Assembly (NCBI GenBank): GCA_964034945.1
Contig: OZ035962.1
Span: 86,964,650 to 87,028,649, forward strand
Source of the DNA: Chrysopilus asiliformis
Lineage: Eukaryota > Arthropoda > Insecta > Diptera > Rhagionidae
DNA length: 64,000 nucleotides
Direction of reading: 5' to 3'
Part shown: positions 10,866 through 23,201 of the stretch, piece by piece
Layout: each line of letters begins with the position of its first letter
Numbering within the stretch: the stretch's first letter is position 1
The notes under the pieces: generated by a model
The model's input: only the letters and a program-made list of their open reading frames with translations
Databases searched by the model: none
What the model was told of the DNA's origin: nothing
Position numbers and translations under genes: made by a program

Positions 10866-11282
10866 CTAGAATTTGTACCCGGCTTCGCCCCGCTAAAAAC
10901 GTGAGTAGAACAAAACCTAGGAAAACTAAAAAAAGCAGTTGGTTATAAATTATATAGCTTAAAAAAAGGCGATCTGTGCTTTTCTATTTATAAAGTTTTT
11001 TCACTTCGGAAAATGGTTTTCAAAAATTAACAAAAAGACAATAAATTACAGCATTAGGATTCGGATTCGGATTCGGATTCACTTTACACCCTTCCTTTAC
11101 TGCCCGACCACTCAGGCTACTTTTAAATAGGGATATGTTAGAGCTAGACTCCCGACGAACATCTGTACCAAATTTCAGGCTGATCGCCTCAGTGATTTTC
11201 TCGCGAAAAAGTAACAAATATGGAATACCAAGTTTTGGATTCATTTTTCCCCCTTCCCTTAACCCCGCAATTTTGAAATCGC
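10866..11282 (-). mobile_element. Helitron-like 3' end and body, family R4
   Basis: Read on the minus strand, the unit ends in GCGGGGCGAAGCCGGGT, a short spacer, then CTAG followed by T (10866-10869). A GC-rich hairpin close to a CTRR terminus is the Helitron 3' signature. Upstream in that orientation come TCCGAATCCGAATCC and GATCAGCCTGAAATTTGG, as in 16898-17369 and 48850-49165. It is non-autonomous; no Rep/helicase is seen. Confidence 0.65.
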
Positions 11283-11862
11283 AAGATTCCAAGGTTTCAA
11301 TGTTCCAAGCTTTAGAGGTTCCAAGGTTCCAGGTTTCTAAGGTTCCAGGGTTCCAAGGTTCCAGAGTTCCAGGGTTCCAAGTTCTCAGAGTTCCAAGGTT
11401 TCAGGGTTCCAGGGTTCTAAGGTTCCAAGGTTCCAGAGTTCCAGGGTTATAGGGTTCCAAGGTTCCAGGGTTCCAAAGTTTCAGGGTTCCAGGGTTCCAA
11501 AGTTCCAAGGTTCCAGGATTCTAAGGTTCCAGGATTCCAGGGTTCCAAGGTTCCAAGATTCCACGGTTCCAAGGTCTCAGAATTCCAAGGTTCCAGGGTT
11601 CCAGGGTTCCAAGGTTCCACGGTTCCAGAGTTCTAAAGTTCCAGGGTTTCATGGTTCCAAGGTTCCACGGTTCCAAGGTTCCAGGGTTCCAAGGTCTCAG
11701 AGTTCCAAGATTGTAAGGTTCCAAGATTTCAGGGTTCCAAGGTTTCAGGGTTCCAGGGTTCTAAGGTTCCAGGGTTCCCAGGTTTCAGGGTTCCAAGGTT
11801 TCAGGGTTCCAAGGTTTCAGGGTTACAGGGTTCTATGATTCCAGGGTTTCAAGGTTCCAATG
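11283..11862. repeat. 8-bp minisatellite (GGTTCCAR)n
   Basis: About 580 bp of imperfect GGTTCCAG/GGTTCCAA units, variants being GGTTTCAG, AGTTCCAG and GGTTCTAA. The long frames it produces on both strands (repeats such as TLEPWNLG) come from the repeat unit, not from a gene. It abuts the Helitron-like fragment. Confidence 0.9.
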
Positions 11863-14630
11863 CTCGAATATCCTCGAATCAGACGAAAACCGCTGCAAAA
11901 ACAGAAAATCTTATCGCGGAAGATGAAAAGAAAATTTGGCACTAAGCGCATACAAAAGACACACTATAGACTTGCTAACAGTCGCATTTAGGCAAAAATG
12001 TAAGGAAAAATCAAAAGCTTTGATGATAGAATCTTGACCATGAAATAATCCTTTAATAAACAGAATTACCGAGTGTATGCTCGGTCATCAAAAGAAGCGT
12101 CAGAACTCATTCTGAGGGGATCGAACGAGTCCACCATCCCGCTTCTGCAATGGTATGATGGGGAGTAAGTTATTAAGGTGTTATAAAACTTCATTTTTGT
12201 GAGATAGGAGTGAAAACTTAAATCTTATCGGACCAATCCTTCCCCTCTCTCCCACACAAATGATTTTTTCATAAAACTATTGTCTATATTTGATGTTTTT
12301 TTATAGAAAAAACCTGGAATCAGTTCGAGTTCTGTGAATTTTTCCCAATCTTTTGCTTTTTTGTGTGACATGAATAAGTGTCGCAGAAAGAAATTCTGAC
12401 AAAAAGAGGCTTTTTGGAACAATTAAAAAGTCATTTAGTTCAAACATTTTTAAGTAATTTAAACAAAACTATTTCGTCTGCAATAGAAAATGCGAAATAA
12501 ATTACCCATAGAAAAAGTTATTTCCATTACGTTTAAAAAACTACAAATAGGGTAAAGTATCCAGTTCTGAGCCGCCGCGCCAGTTCTGAGCACCTCTATT
12601 AATTTCCCGGCGAAAATAATAAGTGTGTGCGATTAAGCCAGTTAAAAACATATTTCACAACGTGACGAAGTGGATTCTTTTTCTAACTCAATTTTTGTTT
12701 CTGTTTTGTTTTTATTCCTTTATTTATTAAATTCATTTTATATTTGAAAGAGGGCAAAAAAATTGTAAAACTTTCCAACTAAAACCCACTTTAATTGAGT
12801 AGTAATATTCCTTAACAACGAGACGTCATAAAATTATATTTCCACAATAGACAATATCGACAGAAAAGATATATCCATTAATATATCCTGTAATTAAAAA
12901 AACCCCGACGATAATATTCTCACCAACACTTCGTCACAGAAGACTTCATTAATTGAGCAAAACTTATTTATGTTCAATTGTCAAATTACACATGCTTAGC
13001 ATTTCGATTGATCTTTTAACTGTCGGCTTGGGCATTAATTTTCTTTATCAAATTAAAGAAAAACACTTTCCACGTTTAGTTTCGTTTTATCTCACATGTA
13101 CACGACAGTATTTCCCCTTAAAGAGGATTAACATGTCATCGAGAAGCGGCGGCCCAACAACTATATTCGAAGAGGAGGAAAGCATTTAAGCCACCACTTA
13201 GATCCGACGCCTTTTGGTGCGTGCCTACTGGCAATAAAAGCCCAACTCATCCGAAATTACACTCGTCCCCTCTGCGATATAAGTAATACCAATTGCCATT
13301 GATAAACCTGAAGCGGATCGGACCGGAATTAAGGCATCAGAATCATTTGCCGGCCGAAGTGTGTCTTGAAATCGTAATTCGCTGGATGTTAGCGAAGGTT
13401 CCTTAAGGAGATCGAAGAAACACCTCGATGTATGTTTTATGCTTTAGTATAAGACGAAGATGAAAAAATACTAAGGGCCCAAGCATACTCCCTTCTGGAA
13501 CACATTCTTGGAAAAATACACTTGATCCACATGTTGTACGGAAGTCAAGTTTGATGTTGGATTCCTTCACAACCTAAACGTATCTTTCGTCCATCACCCG
13601 TCGTCGTGTGTGCACGTCCGTCTTAATGTTGATAGTCGGACAGTAAAAGTTAAGAGTTGATTTTCTTTTCTTGCAGTTAGAATTCTAGTATTTATCAGAT
13701 AACATCAAAATCTTAAGGAATATAGAAAAAAAACCTTTTCCCTTGCTTCTGTTCCACATTTTGAGGCCATTCTCGTTTTCCGTCTCATGATTTTTTTCTT
13801 CTTTGCTGTAAATAAATTTTCTTGGCGACAATCAAAAAGCTATTAGGCTTCATCAGGAGCGCCTAAAGAGCAGTCAAGTATACAAATCGCTTGGCTTTTA
13901 TTACTTCATATTTTTCCAGCACTATTATTTAGGGAACGTGTCATAAATAAAAGACCATTAAGGGGAATCGCAACACTTGGGCAGTAAAATTTTTGCCTCT
14001 TTTTTCATTCGATACGATATCTTGGAACAGTGTCTCAAGGTGCCGCTGGTTTTGCTGTTCCCCCGTTAATCAATATTTTTCGGAAAAGTCATAACAAAAG
14101 AACCCTCTGCCGGATTCAGCTTCCATTCGACCGACTAAAATGGAATATCCAGGAAATTCAGGGCCGAGAAAACGTGAAAATCGGTAAATAAAAGAATTGC
14201 GTCTATATTTCCTTATATTTATGATTAACACCATAAACGCACTCGTCTTAGGAGTTTCGTATTATTCGGGGGTTGAACGTTTATTTATTTTGGTCTATTT
14301 GGCCAACGGGCATATGTATATTCATTATAATTTTTATTTCTGACCGAATAACCGATAGATCGAAGTTATTTGTATTTGCAACATAAAATACTATGGAATT
14401 TAAGTACTTTTAAGAGTAAAGCAATTCCTGATAATGTTCACAAATTTCGTTTCCAATTTCATGCCATCAAAAAAATGCATACTAAATTCTAAAAAGTTGT
14501 TTAAAATTTATTTTTCTGTTATGATGCCACTTGAAGAGCTAAACAGAATAGAAGCGTCAACACCGGATGTTCGGGTAACTTTTGTTTTAAAAACTAATGG
14601 AGCGCAATTAATGCTGACAGAATGACGACG
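11863..14630. other. Mostly unique non-coding stretch
   Basis: No supported gene. A small hairpin ACCGAGTGTATGCTCGGT lies at about 12068-12085. The word CAGTTCTGAGC occurs twice at about 12562-12600, possibly one end of a decayed TIR element. The segment at 12900-14300 is of normal complexity and apparently single copy. Confidence 0.35.
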
Positions 14631-14631
14631 C

Positions 14632-14890
14632 AAAGGCCCCTCTGCCCCTAATTCTTACCACCTTTTCTGCTATCTTCTGAACCACTACACAAACTGCGAT
14701 GCTCACGGCGTTGGATAAATTGTCTCTAAAGTAAAGTTTTCGCCAACTAAAATTTACTCCCCCTCTCCCGTTGCCTGTAAACCTCTCTCCCGATCTCTTC
14801 TGAACCGTTGGAGCAATTTTAACGAGGTTTGCACCATTGAGTAGGTCATCCTTCAAGGAAAGTTTTCGCCCATTCAAGTCGACCTCACCC
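14632..14890 (-). repeat. Two diverged units of a 120-bp repeat (family R6)
   Basis: Two head-to-tail units share TCTTCTGAACC, TAAAGTTTTCGCC/GGAAAGTTTTCGCC and CTCTCCCG-type words. The reverse complement resembles 28790-29110 and, more weakly, 25670-25860 and 44265-44360. It is non-coding. Confidence 0.45.
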
Positions 14891-15090
14891 GTGACCCATA
14901 AAAAATCACTTAAAAACTAGTTGGAGGTTTTAAAGGAAATTTGAAAAAAATATTTTTGATTGTTTTAAACCCAATTTTTTCATAAATTCGAAGCAAAGGA
15001 GGGCTTTGTCGTAAGTTTCATTTTTAGGTAGAAATGTATGGACATTTTCTAATAAAATAGAAAAAATAACCTCAGAGGAAATGTTTTTCA

Positions 15091-15484
15091 TTAACACGTT
15101 GGCTACCATGTGAGTCACCGGTGATCGCAGCGTGTCACCCACAGGGACAATGTGAGTCACCGGTGTACACACACTATTGTCATTACCGTCAGTTTCTCAA
15201 GTTCCATGGTTGAGTGCAGTCGCTCGTGCGGTACAAAGGGGGGTTTTTTTTTGTGGAGCATATTTCATGTGAAAAAATGGTTGTGGCAAGTTTTTTCCGT
15301 TATATTTTATTCGATTCGTTCGTTTTTGTCTGTATCGATCTTGTGTTCACCGGTGCCTCACAGTGTGCAAAAGTGAAATAAGAGTTTGAGTCACGGGTGA
15401 CTCACAAAGTACAGAAATGATTTTTGCGTTTTTTCCCAGTGTATGCTAGCGGAGTAAGCGTTTTTTTTTGGCTGGTAGCCTTAA
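15091..15484. mobile_element. piggyBac-like TTAA element with CACCGGTGA motifs
   Basis: TTAA flanks both ends (15091-15094, 15481-15484). The left end reads CACGTTGGCTACCA; the right end inverted reads GGCTACCAGCC, lacking the first six bases. The palindromic word GTCACCGGTGAC or close variants occurs about five times here and just beyond. A partial second unit starts at the same TTAA and forms a palindrome with the right end of this one. No transposase is present. Confidence 0.6.
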
Positions 15485-15581
15485 CACGTTGGCTACCAGC
15501 TAAAAAAACACTTACTCCGCTAGTATACACTGGGAAAAAACGCAAAAATCATTTCTGTACTTTGTGAGTCACCGGTGACTC
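15388..15581. repeat. Palindrome with 93-bp arms, about 95% identical
   Basis: The left arm ends GCTGGTAGCC and the right arm begins GGCTACCAGC, separated by TTAACACGTT. The arms differ by a handful of substitutions and a T-run length change. It is explained by two head-to-head ends of the TTAA family sharing one TTAA. Confidence 0.85.
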
Positions 15582-15889
15582 AAAATCTTATTTTTCATAA
15601 TAACTAGAAATTCTGGAAAATTTGGCAGTTTTTTCGGTTAAGTTTTTAGTAAAAAAAAGTTTCCTTTCGTTTAAGAGGAAACAAAATACAGTTTTTAAGA
15701 CTGAAAATATTTATTTCTAAACTGAGAGAAAATTGTTATTAGATTCAACGAAAAAGTAGTTGAATCAAACACAAAAATCGCCAAATCTGACTTACCCCCT
15801 TCAGAACTGACTACCCCCTTCAGCTGTTTTTAAAAAGTATCTCTCGTTTTATTTTGTCTCATGTTATATTTTTTGTTATGTGGATTTTA

Positions 15890-15971
15890 AGGCAAATTCC
15901 GTTTAATTCGAACTTTCAATGATCCGGTCAGGGTCCAGTCCCATTTAGTTCGAATTAACGGAACTCTACTG
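15890..15971. mobile_element. Short pogo-like MITE remnant
   Basis: The right end inverted reads CAGTAGAGTTCCGTTAATTC, bordered by TA (15972-15973). The left arm AATTCCGTTTAATTCGAAC is its degenerate mate. The internal words are similar in style to the element at 51091-51205. Confidence 0.5.
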
Positions 15972-16479
15972 TATTTTGAAAATGTCTCCTATCCATTTTT
16001 TATGAAATTTTCTTCAGTTATTCGCCTGAAATAAGAAATTTAATCCTCGAAGCGGAATCGTTTGAATCAAGTGTGATGGCTGAAAGCATCAACTTTTTTT
16101 TTTGTTTGTGAAGCGGGGACTTTGAGGTAACTCTAGTGGCAACCGTATTGACCCTGTAGCCCATTACACGCTTCTTCTGCTAATCACTATATCGAACCGA
16201 AAACTGTCAAATGCCGCTCTATCTATTGTTACTTTGCATTATTAATCAGTGTGTCATTCTCGTCACTTCCTACGCTTCTTGTACTCGGATGTGAAATATT
16301 GGTCTAAATCTGTAAAGCAATTGCGTAAATTGATGCATTTTTAACTCGCAAAGAATCACATGTGCCCTTGTTTTTCGATGCTATTTGGGTTTTATGTGTG
16401 GCGGCAGTTATTTTTATCTACTGCAAGTTTTGACAGTTAAAATTTAAAAAAAAATTGTGAATTTGTGATACTGATGGCG

Positions 16480-16867
16480 TTAGGAGGTTTTCGGGGTCGC
16501 TGGTCACGAATCCGGTGTTAGATTTTCAAAATTCGAAACGGAGGGTCCTTTAAGGATAACGAAAATATCCTTTATCCAATTTTTCTCGAAAAAATTGGCA
16601 TTATGAGTTTTTTTAGGGCCGCTGATCACGAATCTGGTGTTGCAATTTCAAAATTCTAAATGTAAAGTCCTGTAAGGATAACGCAAATATCATTTTTGTA
16701 TTATGAGGTTTCTGGGATCGCTGATCGCGAATGCGGTTAGATTTTTAAAATTCTAAACGGAAGGAACGTAAGGATACCGTTTTTTCCCAAAAGTTTTTAA
16801 GTTATTTATGGTTTTTTGGCAAAAATCTATACAAAAAACTTAAAGCTGGCAACGTAGGGTCTGCTAG
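16480..16867 (+). mobile_element. Helitron-like unit with CTAG terminus (R5-related)
   Basis: Three diverged units contain TCGCTGGTCACGAATCCGG-type words and TAAGGATAACG, the reverse complement of the R5 repeats at 6.4 and 21.4 kb. The right end, GGCAACGTAGGGTCTG followed by CTAG and T (16864-16868), looks like a decayed Helitron 3' terminus. Confidence 0.5.
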
Positions 16868-16897
16868 TTTAATTTAAATTTAAAATATATATAAAAA

Positions 16898-17369
16898 TGA
16901 GTTGGTGTCTGTCTGTCTGTCTGTCTGTCTGTTCCTCTTTCACGCAAAAACGGCTGAACCGATTGACTTGAAATTTGGCATAGATGTTTGTCGGGGATCC
17001 AGCCCCAACATAGACCCATTAAAAAGTAGCCCGAGAGGTGAGGGGAGTAAGGGGAGGGGGTAAAGTGATCTCGAAACTTAGCTCTTCCTCTATGTTACCC
17101 TTTCGCGGGGAAACTACTGAACCGATTGGCCTGAAATTTGGCATAGATGTTCGCCGGGGGTCCAGCACCAACACAGACCCATTAAAAAGTAACGCGATAG
17201 GTGGGGGAGTAAGAGGAGGGGGTAAAGTGATCTCGAAACTTTGCTCTTCCTCTATGTTACCCTTTCGCGGGAAAACTACCGAGCTGATTGGCCTGAAGTT
17301 TAGCTCCAACATAGACCATAAAAAAAAATTGAAAAAACTTAACCCGGCAACGACGGGTATGCAAGCGAG
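16898..17369 (+). mobile_element. Helitron-like non-autonomous element, family R4
   Basis: It begins ATAAAAATGAGTTGGT followed by (GTCT)6. Three diverged units of about 120 bp follow, each with a word like GAACCGATTGACTTGAAATT or GGCCTGAAATTTGGCATAGA. It ends in the hairpin ACCCGGCAACGACGGGT and a degenerate CTAG (GCGAGT). This layout is typical of insect non-autonomous Helitrons. Relatives are at 10866-11282 (-) and 48850-49165 (+). Confidence 0.7.
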
Positions 17370-17379
17370 TTTAAAATAA

Positions 17380-19330
17380 AATCCACGAAAAATTTTGCAC
17401 ACCTCAAGGATTTGAGCATACCACGTTACTGATACAAACATTTGGTATTTTATCTAAAATGTTTTCAATCACGGGTTTTAAAATGTGAAATATAAAAATT
17501 ATAAAAATTAAGAATTTTTCCGAGATTCAGCTCTCGGTATTCTGCTCCCAGTAAATTCCGGCAAGAATCCATTTATGGAATGTATGTAAAATATTGGATC
17601 CGAAATCAAACATAAAAATATAGATTTACTAAAAATACAAACACAATAATAATCTCCGTAAAATATCCATTAACTTAAAAATACGCGATTTTGTAATTCA
17701 TATCCTTTTTATTGACGATCACTTGGTAGCGTAAATAAACAAGTCAATATTTCTAATATAGATTTATGATTCTATCATTTTCACATCGCTAACATAAGAA
17801 AATCAAACGATTTGTTTATTTTTATAGAAAGATTTTTTTTTATCGCCCATCCACAAACATACAAATTTTTATTGACCTTATAGCAAAAACATCAACAAAA
17901 ACGATAAGAAACAAGATGACTTTCAACAATGACTTCGTTTGTTACCAATTAAAAATGTAATTTGGGTAATAGTCATCCGTTCAGAAGGCCGTAAATTTGT
18001 AACACGAGTTGTAAAATGGTTTCTATACAAGACCAAAGCAAAAGGACCATTAATGACTTGGTTTATAGCCTCACCGAATGACGACGACACAGCGAATTGG
18101 ATCGGACCGTGGAATCGATAGATATATATATATGATGGCAGCACCACCAGCTAATACTACAATTTAATGTTATATAAGAACTTCAATAAAAATCTGTAAG
18201 ACAGACCAAAGTATTTCTAAGAAACATTTACACCCGTACGTCTACACATTTACTATAAGAGACTAGAAGATGGAAGACCGCCCGACGGCAATGAGACAAC
18301 GAAATTAAGGAGCCTCATATAAGACGCTTTGGCTCGGGGGCAAAGCAATCCAGCATCAATTCGTATTACGTCTATTTCCCATCTATCAGTGTATCTCATG
18401 TTGTTACCAGAACCAGTGCTCCTTTGAGATGATTGTATCTGCCACCACCGAAATCCTCTTGTCGAGGTCTCATAAATTTCTTTAAACGACCTGAACGTGA
18501 AATTAAATTAACTCGTTGCGCTCTGCTACGTTGCCACTGCCTTTTAGACATAACCGAAGCAGCATCCACCCTACCACCCCGACATCAATCTATGCGATCG
18601 TCTCTCCTTTAGAGCCAATACAAGGCTAAACTTCGAAAAGAAGTATCTTAGAAATAGTGCGTGATAGCATCTTAAGAGGCACACATTTCCCGGTCGCGGC
18701 TCCTTAATGATACTTTTATTAGCGCTGCCGAAAGCGGATACAATTTCGAACTACAGTACGCAATAAGTAAGTATATTGCTCTGATTCTCGTTCTAATGCT
18801 CCGTCCACACGTCGTAAAGTGGCTCTAATGGCTCCGGCAGAGCGCTCTAGGCTGGCGCTGTCATTATTTTTTCTATTGAATCGGTAACAAATGAACCGCG
18901 CAACGATTTATTTTCAAATTCAATGTAGTTACCAGGAAAAAAAATTACTTGGGCTGTCTTTGTCATGATTAAAACCTCGATTGAGATAATTCATTGGAAA
19001 TTATTTAGTTCGAGCAGTTTGCGGAGCGATATTATCAAGGCAACATGAAATTAATGTTAATAAACTTTTAGGAACGTAGAATGCTGAGCACGCATTTGTA
19101 AAACCAGGTATTATGAGGCACGAAAAGCAGAAAACTTTATTTTTTAGCTAATAGTTACTAATTGCAAATTTGTGGAATTAGCACAATCTGCCAGATGAAA
19201 ATATCTTACAAATTAAGTAGAAATGTATTTTTTCTTGTTTTGTAAAAAAGGCGGCAGGAGCCTGGAAATAGCTCATATTTCAAACTAAAAAATCACGGGA
19301 ATACAAAAACTATATTAAATGTTAAAAAAG
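17380..19330. other. Unique non-coding stretch
   Basis: No gene recognised. The part at 18180-18850 is of balanced composition and high complexity, without inverted repeats or family words seen elsewhere here. It is a candidate for conserved or regulatory non-coding DNA, but nothing specific can be named. Confidence 0.35.
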
Positions 19331-19846
19331 TAGGATGACCATATTTTTTTGTGTGAAAACGGAACAGATTCTTATAGAGCAGTGTTTCGCAACCTTTTTC
19401 GCGTATCCCCTTTTCACCAACTTTTGTTTTGGGCAACTTTTTTGGAAAATTTTTGGTAGGGTTGGGAGGGAAGAGGGAGGGAAGAGGGGGTGAAATTCCT
19501 CTCTCTCTCTCTCTCTTCTCCCTCACCACTCTTTTCCTCCACTTTCACACACTTCCTCATACTGCACTGGGAAATTTTTGAAGAAAAATGCGCTAGAGGC
19601 AGTAATTTATAAGAAAACCGTGCTAGAGGCAGTAATTTCTGAGGATGCTGCGCTAGGGGCAGTAATTTCTGAGAAAACTGCGCCGCAGAAGAATATTTTT
19701 GAGTTTCGAGGACAATTTTTTAGTGATTAAGAATTTATAACACTCGATTTCCGCAATAAAAGTTTAGTTTTCGGGACGCTTGGAGCAACACACCTAAATC
19801 CGGGGCTGTTTCGCCTAATCCGGAAACTATGGTCACTGGTCACCCT
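19331..19846. mobile_element. TIR repeat (TAGGrTGACCATA) with hAT-like end inside
   Basis: The left end TAGGATGACCATATTTTTT and right end GGTCACTGGTCACCCTA are inverted relatives. The right part (AAAAGTTTAGTTTTCGGGAC and CACCTAAATCCGGGG-like words) matches 41072-41665. Inside, at 19380, CAGTGTTTCGCAACCTTTTT is a classic hAT terminal sequence; its other end was not found. Includes a short (CT)n and a GGGAGG run. Confidence 0.45.
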
Positions 19847-21419
19847 AAAAAAGGACATCATTAAGACATTTTTACGATTGTCCAAAAACAGTTGTAAATT
19901 TTTCTACTGTTTCAATGGCTAAAACCTAATCAATGAAATTTTTATCCCACTGCAAGGGACATTAATTTTTTAATGCCAGCCGAATTACGTATGATAATAA
20001 GGTAACTCGTTCCAAACAACCCCATTTGCATATAAATCACCAGCGGCTTCAATGCGGAATGAGATCGAGGCCAAGACGGAACCGAAAATATATATAAAAA
20101 AAAATCATTTAAATCCTTACCGCATTTCAAATCCACGTCTGTTGGTCAATTTGCATACGTTTCCTAATGAGGCAATTTTTAATATCGGTAAAACGTTTCT
20201 GTCATTCATTTCACGTCCTGCACGACAAATTTAAATTGCGATTATTCCCGGAGACCCGTCATTTGCCATTCGATGTCCTTTTTATTATCCGGGATACCCA
20301 TCAAAACATACACACACACACATGGATATACCCGTAGCCGCTGAACACTCCTCCTTGGATGATGTATGCAAAACCGAGACGGGATGGATTTTTTTTTTCG
20401 CGGATTTACAAATTGAGAGGAGATCATCCGTTTGGAATTTACGACTTCATTAAGATCGGTTTATGAAGCCATAAACCTGTTTAATGAATTGCTCGAGACA
20501 ACAACCACAAAAGTCTTTCTTCTTGGTTCGATTTATTCCGATATACATACGAGATGGGCCAAGGATGACGGCGGGCTGACAGAGGGTGGTGGTAATGCGG
20601 GATGTATTCTTTAAGATGATGGTGGGCTGGCCGTTTATTGATGCGATTCCTGCTTAAAATTCAAATCATGTCACCGTGGCATTTACTTTTTCCATTAAAC
20701 TGGAACATGACAATTTTAAATAATTATCCATCGACAACGAAAGTCAATAGCATTCATTTACTTAAAGATGGATAGATCGGGGTAATGTGGGATTGGCAAA
20801 GGGACACTACCGACCGAATTATATTAAAATTGAGCTCGATTTAAAGAAGTACTGGTTTTTATGGACATCACAAACCTAGAAAATCGTTGCATTCGATTTG
20901 GCTTTAATTTTCTTGGAAAATTATTGCAACTACTGAAATATAGGATAATAGTTTAAACAGATGCGATTTCTTAGATCTACATACGATAATATATATAGCA
21001 GGTATCGTAGGAGTTTTCAATTTCATTAGTGATTCAGTTATAAATTCGATAACATCGGGATGTGTTCACAGAGACTACTAAGAATAAGTGGTTTTCGCGG
21101 TTTACCCCATTTGAATTATTTAGTACTGTTAAGTTGCAATGAGAACATGACATGTCAATTAGATTTCGGAAAAAAATCTGTAAATTATATGTTTTGTGTG
21201 TCTAGAGAGACCATAAATTACCGTATTGTTTGCATGCAATTTTATTAAAATAACAGAAATAAATTTAAAATAAAAATTAGAATTTATAACTTTAGTTTAC
21301 TAACTTTGACCAGTTTTTAATGCCCACTTCGCAAAGGGCTATCCTGACGGTCGTTAGCAGGAAAAAAATCGATTTTCAATAAAAACTTTCGATACAACTT
21401 CTTGATTTCCGATAAAACT
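19847..21419. other. Unique non-coding stretch
   Basis: No supported gene. A short (AC)n run lies at about 20290-20306. The sequence at 20030-20650 is complex and single copy within the window. Confidence 0.35.
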
Positions 21420-21775
21420 TCTCGAATTTTGCCGGAAAATTAAGAAAAAGGATAATTACGTTATCCTTGCAGGACCTTCCGCTATCCTTCCGGAGTTCTT
21501 AACGTCATGATCGGATTGGGCGACCCCAAAAATCCCCAGATGAGATTTGAGGGAAAGGATAATCGCGTTATTCTTACAGAAGCTTCGGTTATCCTTACAA
21601 GGACAAAGTAGTGAGTATTGTTATCAAAGTTATGTACGTGAGCAAAATTTCAAGACAATCGGACGAGTGAAAGTTGGTCAAAATCAAATTACAAAATTTG
21701 ACTCTGACAGACAAACAAACAGACAAATACACTGATAAAAAACAAGCTAAATAAAAACTTTTAAAATAAGAATTA
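21420..21775. repeat. Dispersed repeat family R5, copy 2
   Basis: Two units share GGATAATTACGTTATCCTTG, CGGATTGGGCGACCCC and GGTTATCCTTACAAGGACAA with 6130-6850. It then has CAAAATTTCAAGACAATCGG, a GACAGACAAAC microsatellite and the tail TAAATAAAAACTTTTAAAAT. Confidence 0.65.
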
Positions 21776-21856
21776 TTGTAGAAGAATTGGAATTATTTCC
21801 AAGCAAATTCAAGCCGTTTCCAAAAAAATCGAAAACGGTTGGTCACAATGTACATA

Positions 21857-22490
21857 CAGTGGAATCCGCTTATAACGACCCCTTTTTCTACGAAAACAGA
21901 AAAAAATATCGTTTATAACGACCGAAACTTAAGATGTCATAGAAAAAAAAAACAAAACCTGGTAGATTAAGTTTATAACAAATGTTCTAAATTGGCCGCC
22001 ATGTCAGATACCCTAGTTTTTGCCCAATTTGCAGCTCAGCGCGTTGCTAGCGCCACGACTCGTATGGATGGGCAAATTTGTTGCATCACAATACATAATT
22101 TTAAAATCGGGTGAAAATTTCAGAAACAGGTTGAGTCATACCTTCAGTTAATGAAGCACATCGGGGTATTAAGACATTGAGTGCATTCCTATTATTCAAT
22201 AACATTTTTGATGAAATTTCTAAAGAAGCTGTGCTAAGAATTGAAAAGAAAATTGAAAAGGAGTTCTTGCACCAAAAATCCAAACAAACACAGATTACTC
22301 AATATCTGCAGAAAAATTAAACAAATTTAATTTTTTAATGTACGGACGTTTTGCAATAAAAATGTTGTATTTTAGAACTTCACACATGTATTTTAAAACC
22401 TTTAAAACTATGAATCGGTTATAACGAACAACCGAATATAACGACCAGATTTGTAGTCCCCTTGGAGGTCGTTATAAGCGGATTCTACTG
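21857..22490 (+). mobile_element. Pogo/Tigger-like deletion derivative
   Basis: A 634-bp element with ends CAGTGGAATCCGCTTATAAC and CAGTAGAATCCGCTTATAAC (one mismatch), flanked by TA (21855-21856, 22491-22492). Subterminal AACGACC words repeat at both ends. It contains the last 59 codons of a pogo-type transposase on the plus strand. Ends of this kind are characteristic of pogo/Tigger elements. Confidence 0.85.
22141..22320 (+). pseudogene. Pogo-type transposase C-terminus (59 codons)
   Basis: The open stretch PSVNEAHRGIKTLSAFLLFN, then a helical segment ending RIEKKIEKEF, then SKQTQITQYLQKN and a stop, is the classic end of pogo/CENP-B-like transposases ('EAL..L.TL..FL', then basic helix, then 'KQTKITDFF'). 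An upstream TGA blocks the frame, and the HTH and DDE regions are absent. It cannot encode transposase. The tail is intact and free of stops, unlike the relic at 7031-7417, so this copy may be younger. Confidence 0.75.
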
Positions 22491-23201
22491 TATGTAGAAC
22501 AGACGTGGGCAAGAGAAAATTAAAAAGGGCCAAACATATACCAACAAGCCAAAATATACTTCAGAAAATCGAGTACACTGTGAGAAAATGTCTTTAAACT
22601 GACTACAAACGAAGCTTTTTTTATTGCTTTCGAATTACATGAATTAGTTTTCTGCTCTGGTATAACATTAGCAGTGCATGTAGTTTTCTTTAGAAAGTCT
22701 TCTTTTAATTTCGCAAAACTCAATTTTCTGCTTTCACCATCAAAATCAAAATCGCTTTCGTGCTTGGCTACATAATGCCTTTGCATATTTTTTTATGTAG
22801 GAAAGCTTAAAAAAACAAACCAAGCACTGTACGGCCAGGGATTTCTACAAAAAAAAATCATCCTTCCACTGATCTTTAAAGTTTCTATTATTATAGAAAC
22901 GCTTCATATTTGTTTCAGTGTATATGCGCAAATAACAAACAACACAACCTACTGAGTGGAGTGTCTGATGGCGAATGACATGAAAACAACTCAGAGCGAC
23001 CGATGGCTGTGATGTGTTTTCGCTCATCGCTGTGAAAGTAGAGAGTTACAAGCACTGTGTAAGCATGATGCTGAATTTGGCCCAGTTGCAATTGAATTTG
23101 GCCCAGTTGTAATTGTATTATTTCGGTTCTCTCAAAATGGGCCAAATGGGCCAAAAGGGCCACACTTTGCCCATGTCTGATTTAGAATATGACTTTACAT
23201 A

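Noticed and set aside
11135..11724. Repetitive frames (TLEPWNLG, VPRFQ) over the minisatellite
   Set aside because: Translation of an 8-bp repeat (24 bp = 8 codons); no start context or domain.
13140..13190. Possible coding exon in the less AT-rich stretch around 12953-13189
   Set aside because: A short frame without domain or splice-site support.
23040..23160. Tandem TTGGCCCAGTTG words as a separate minisatellite
   Set aside because: Only two clear units; too short to annotate.
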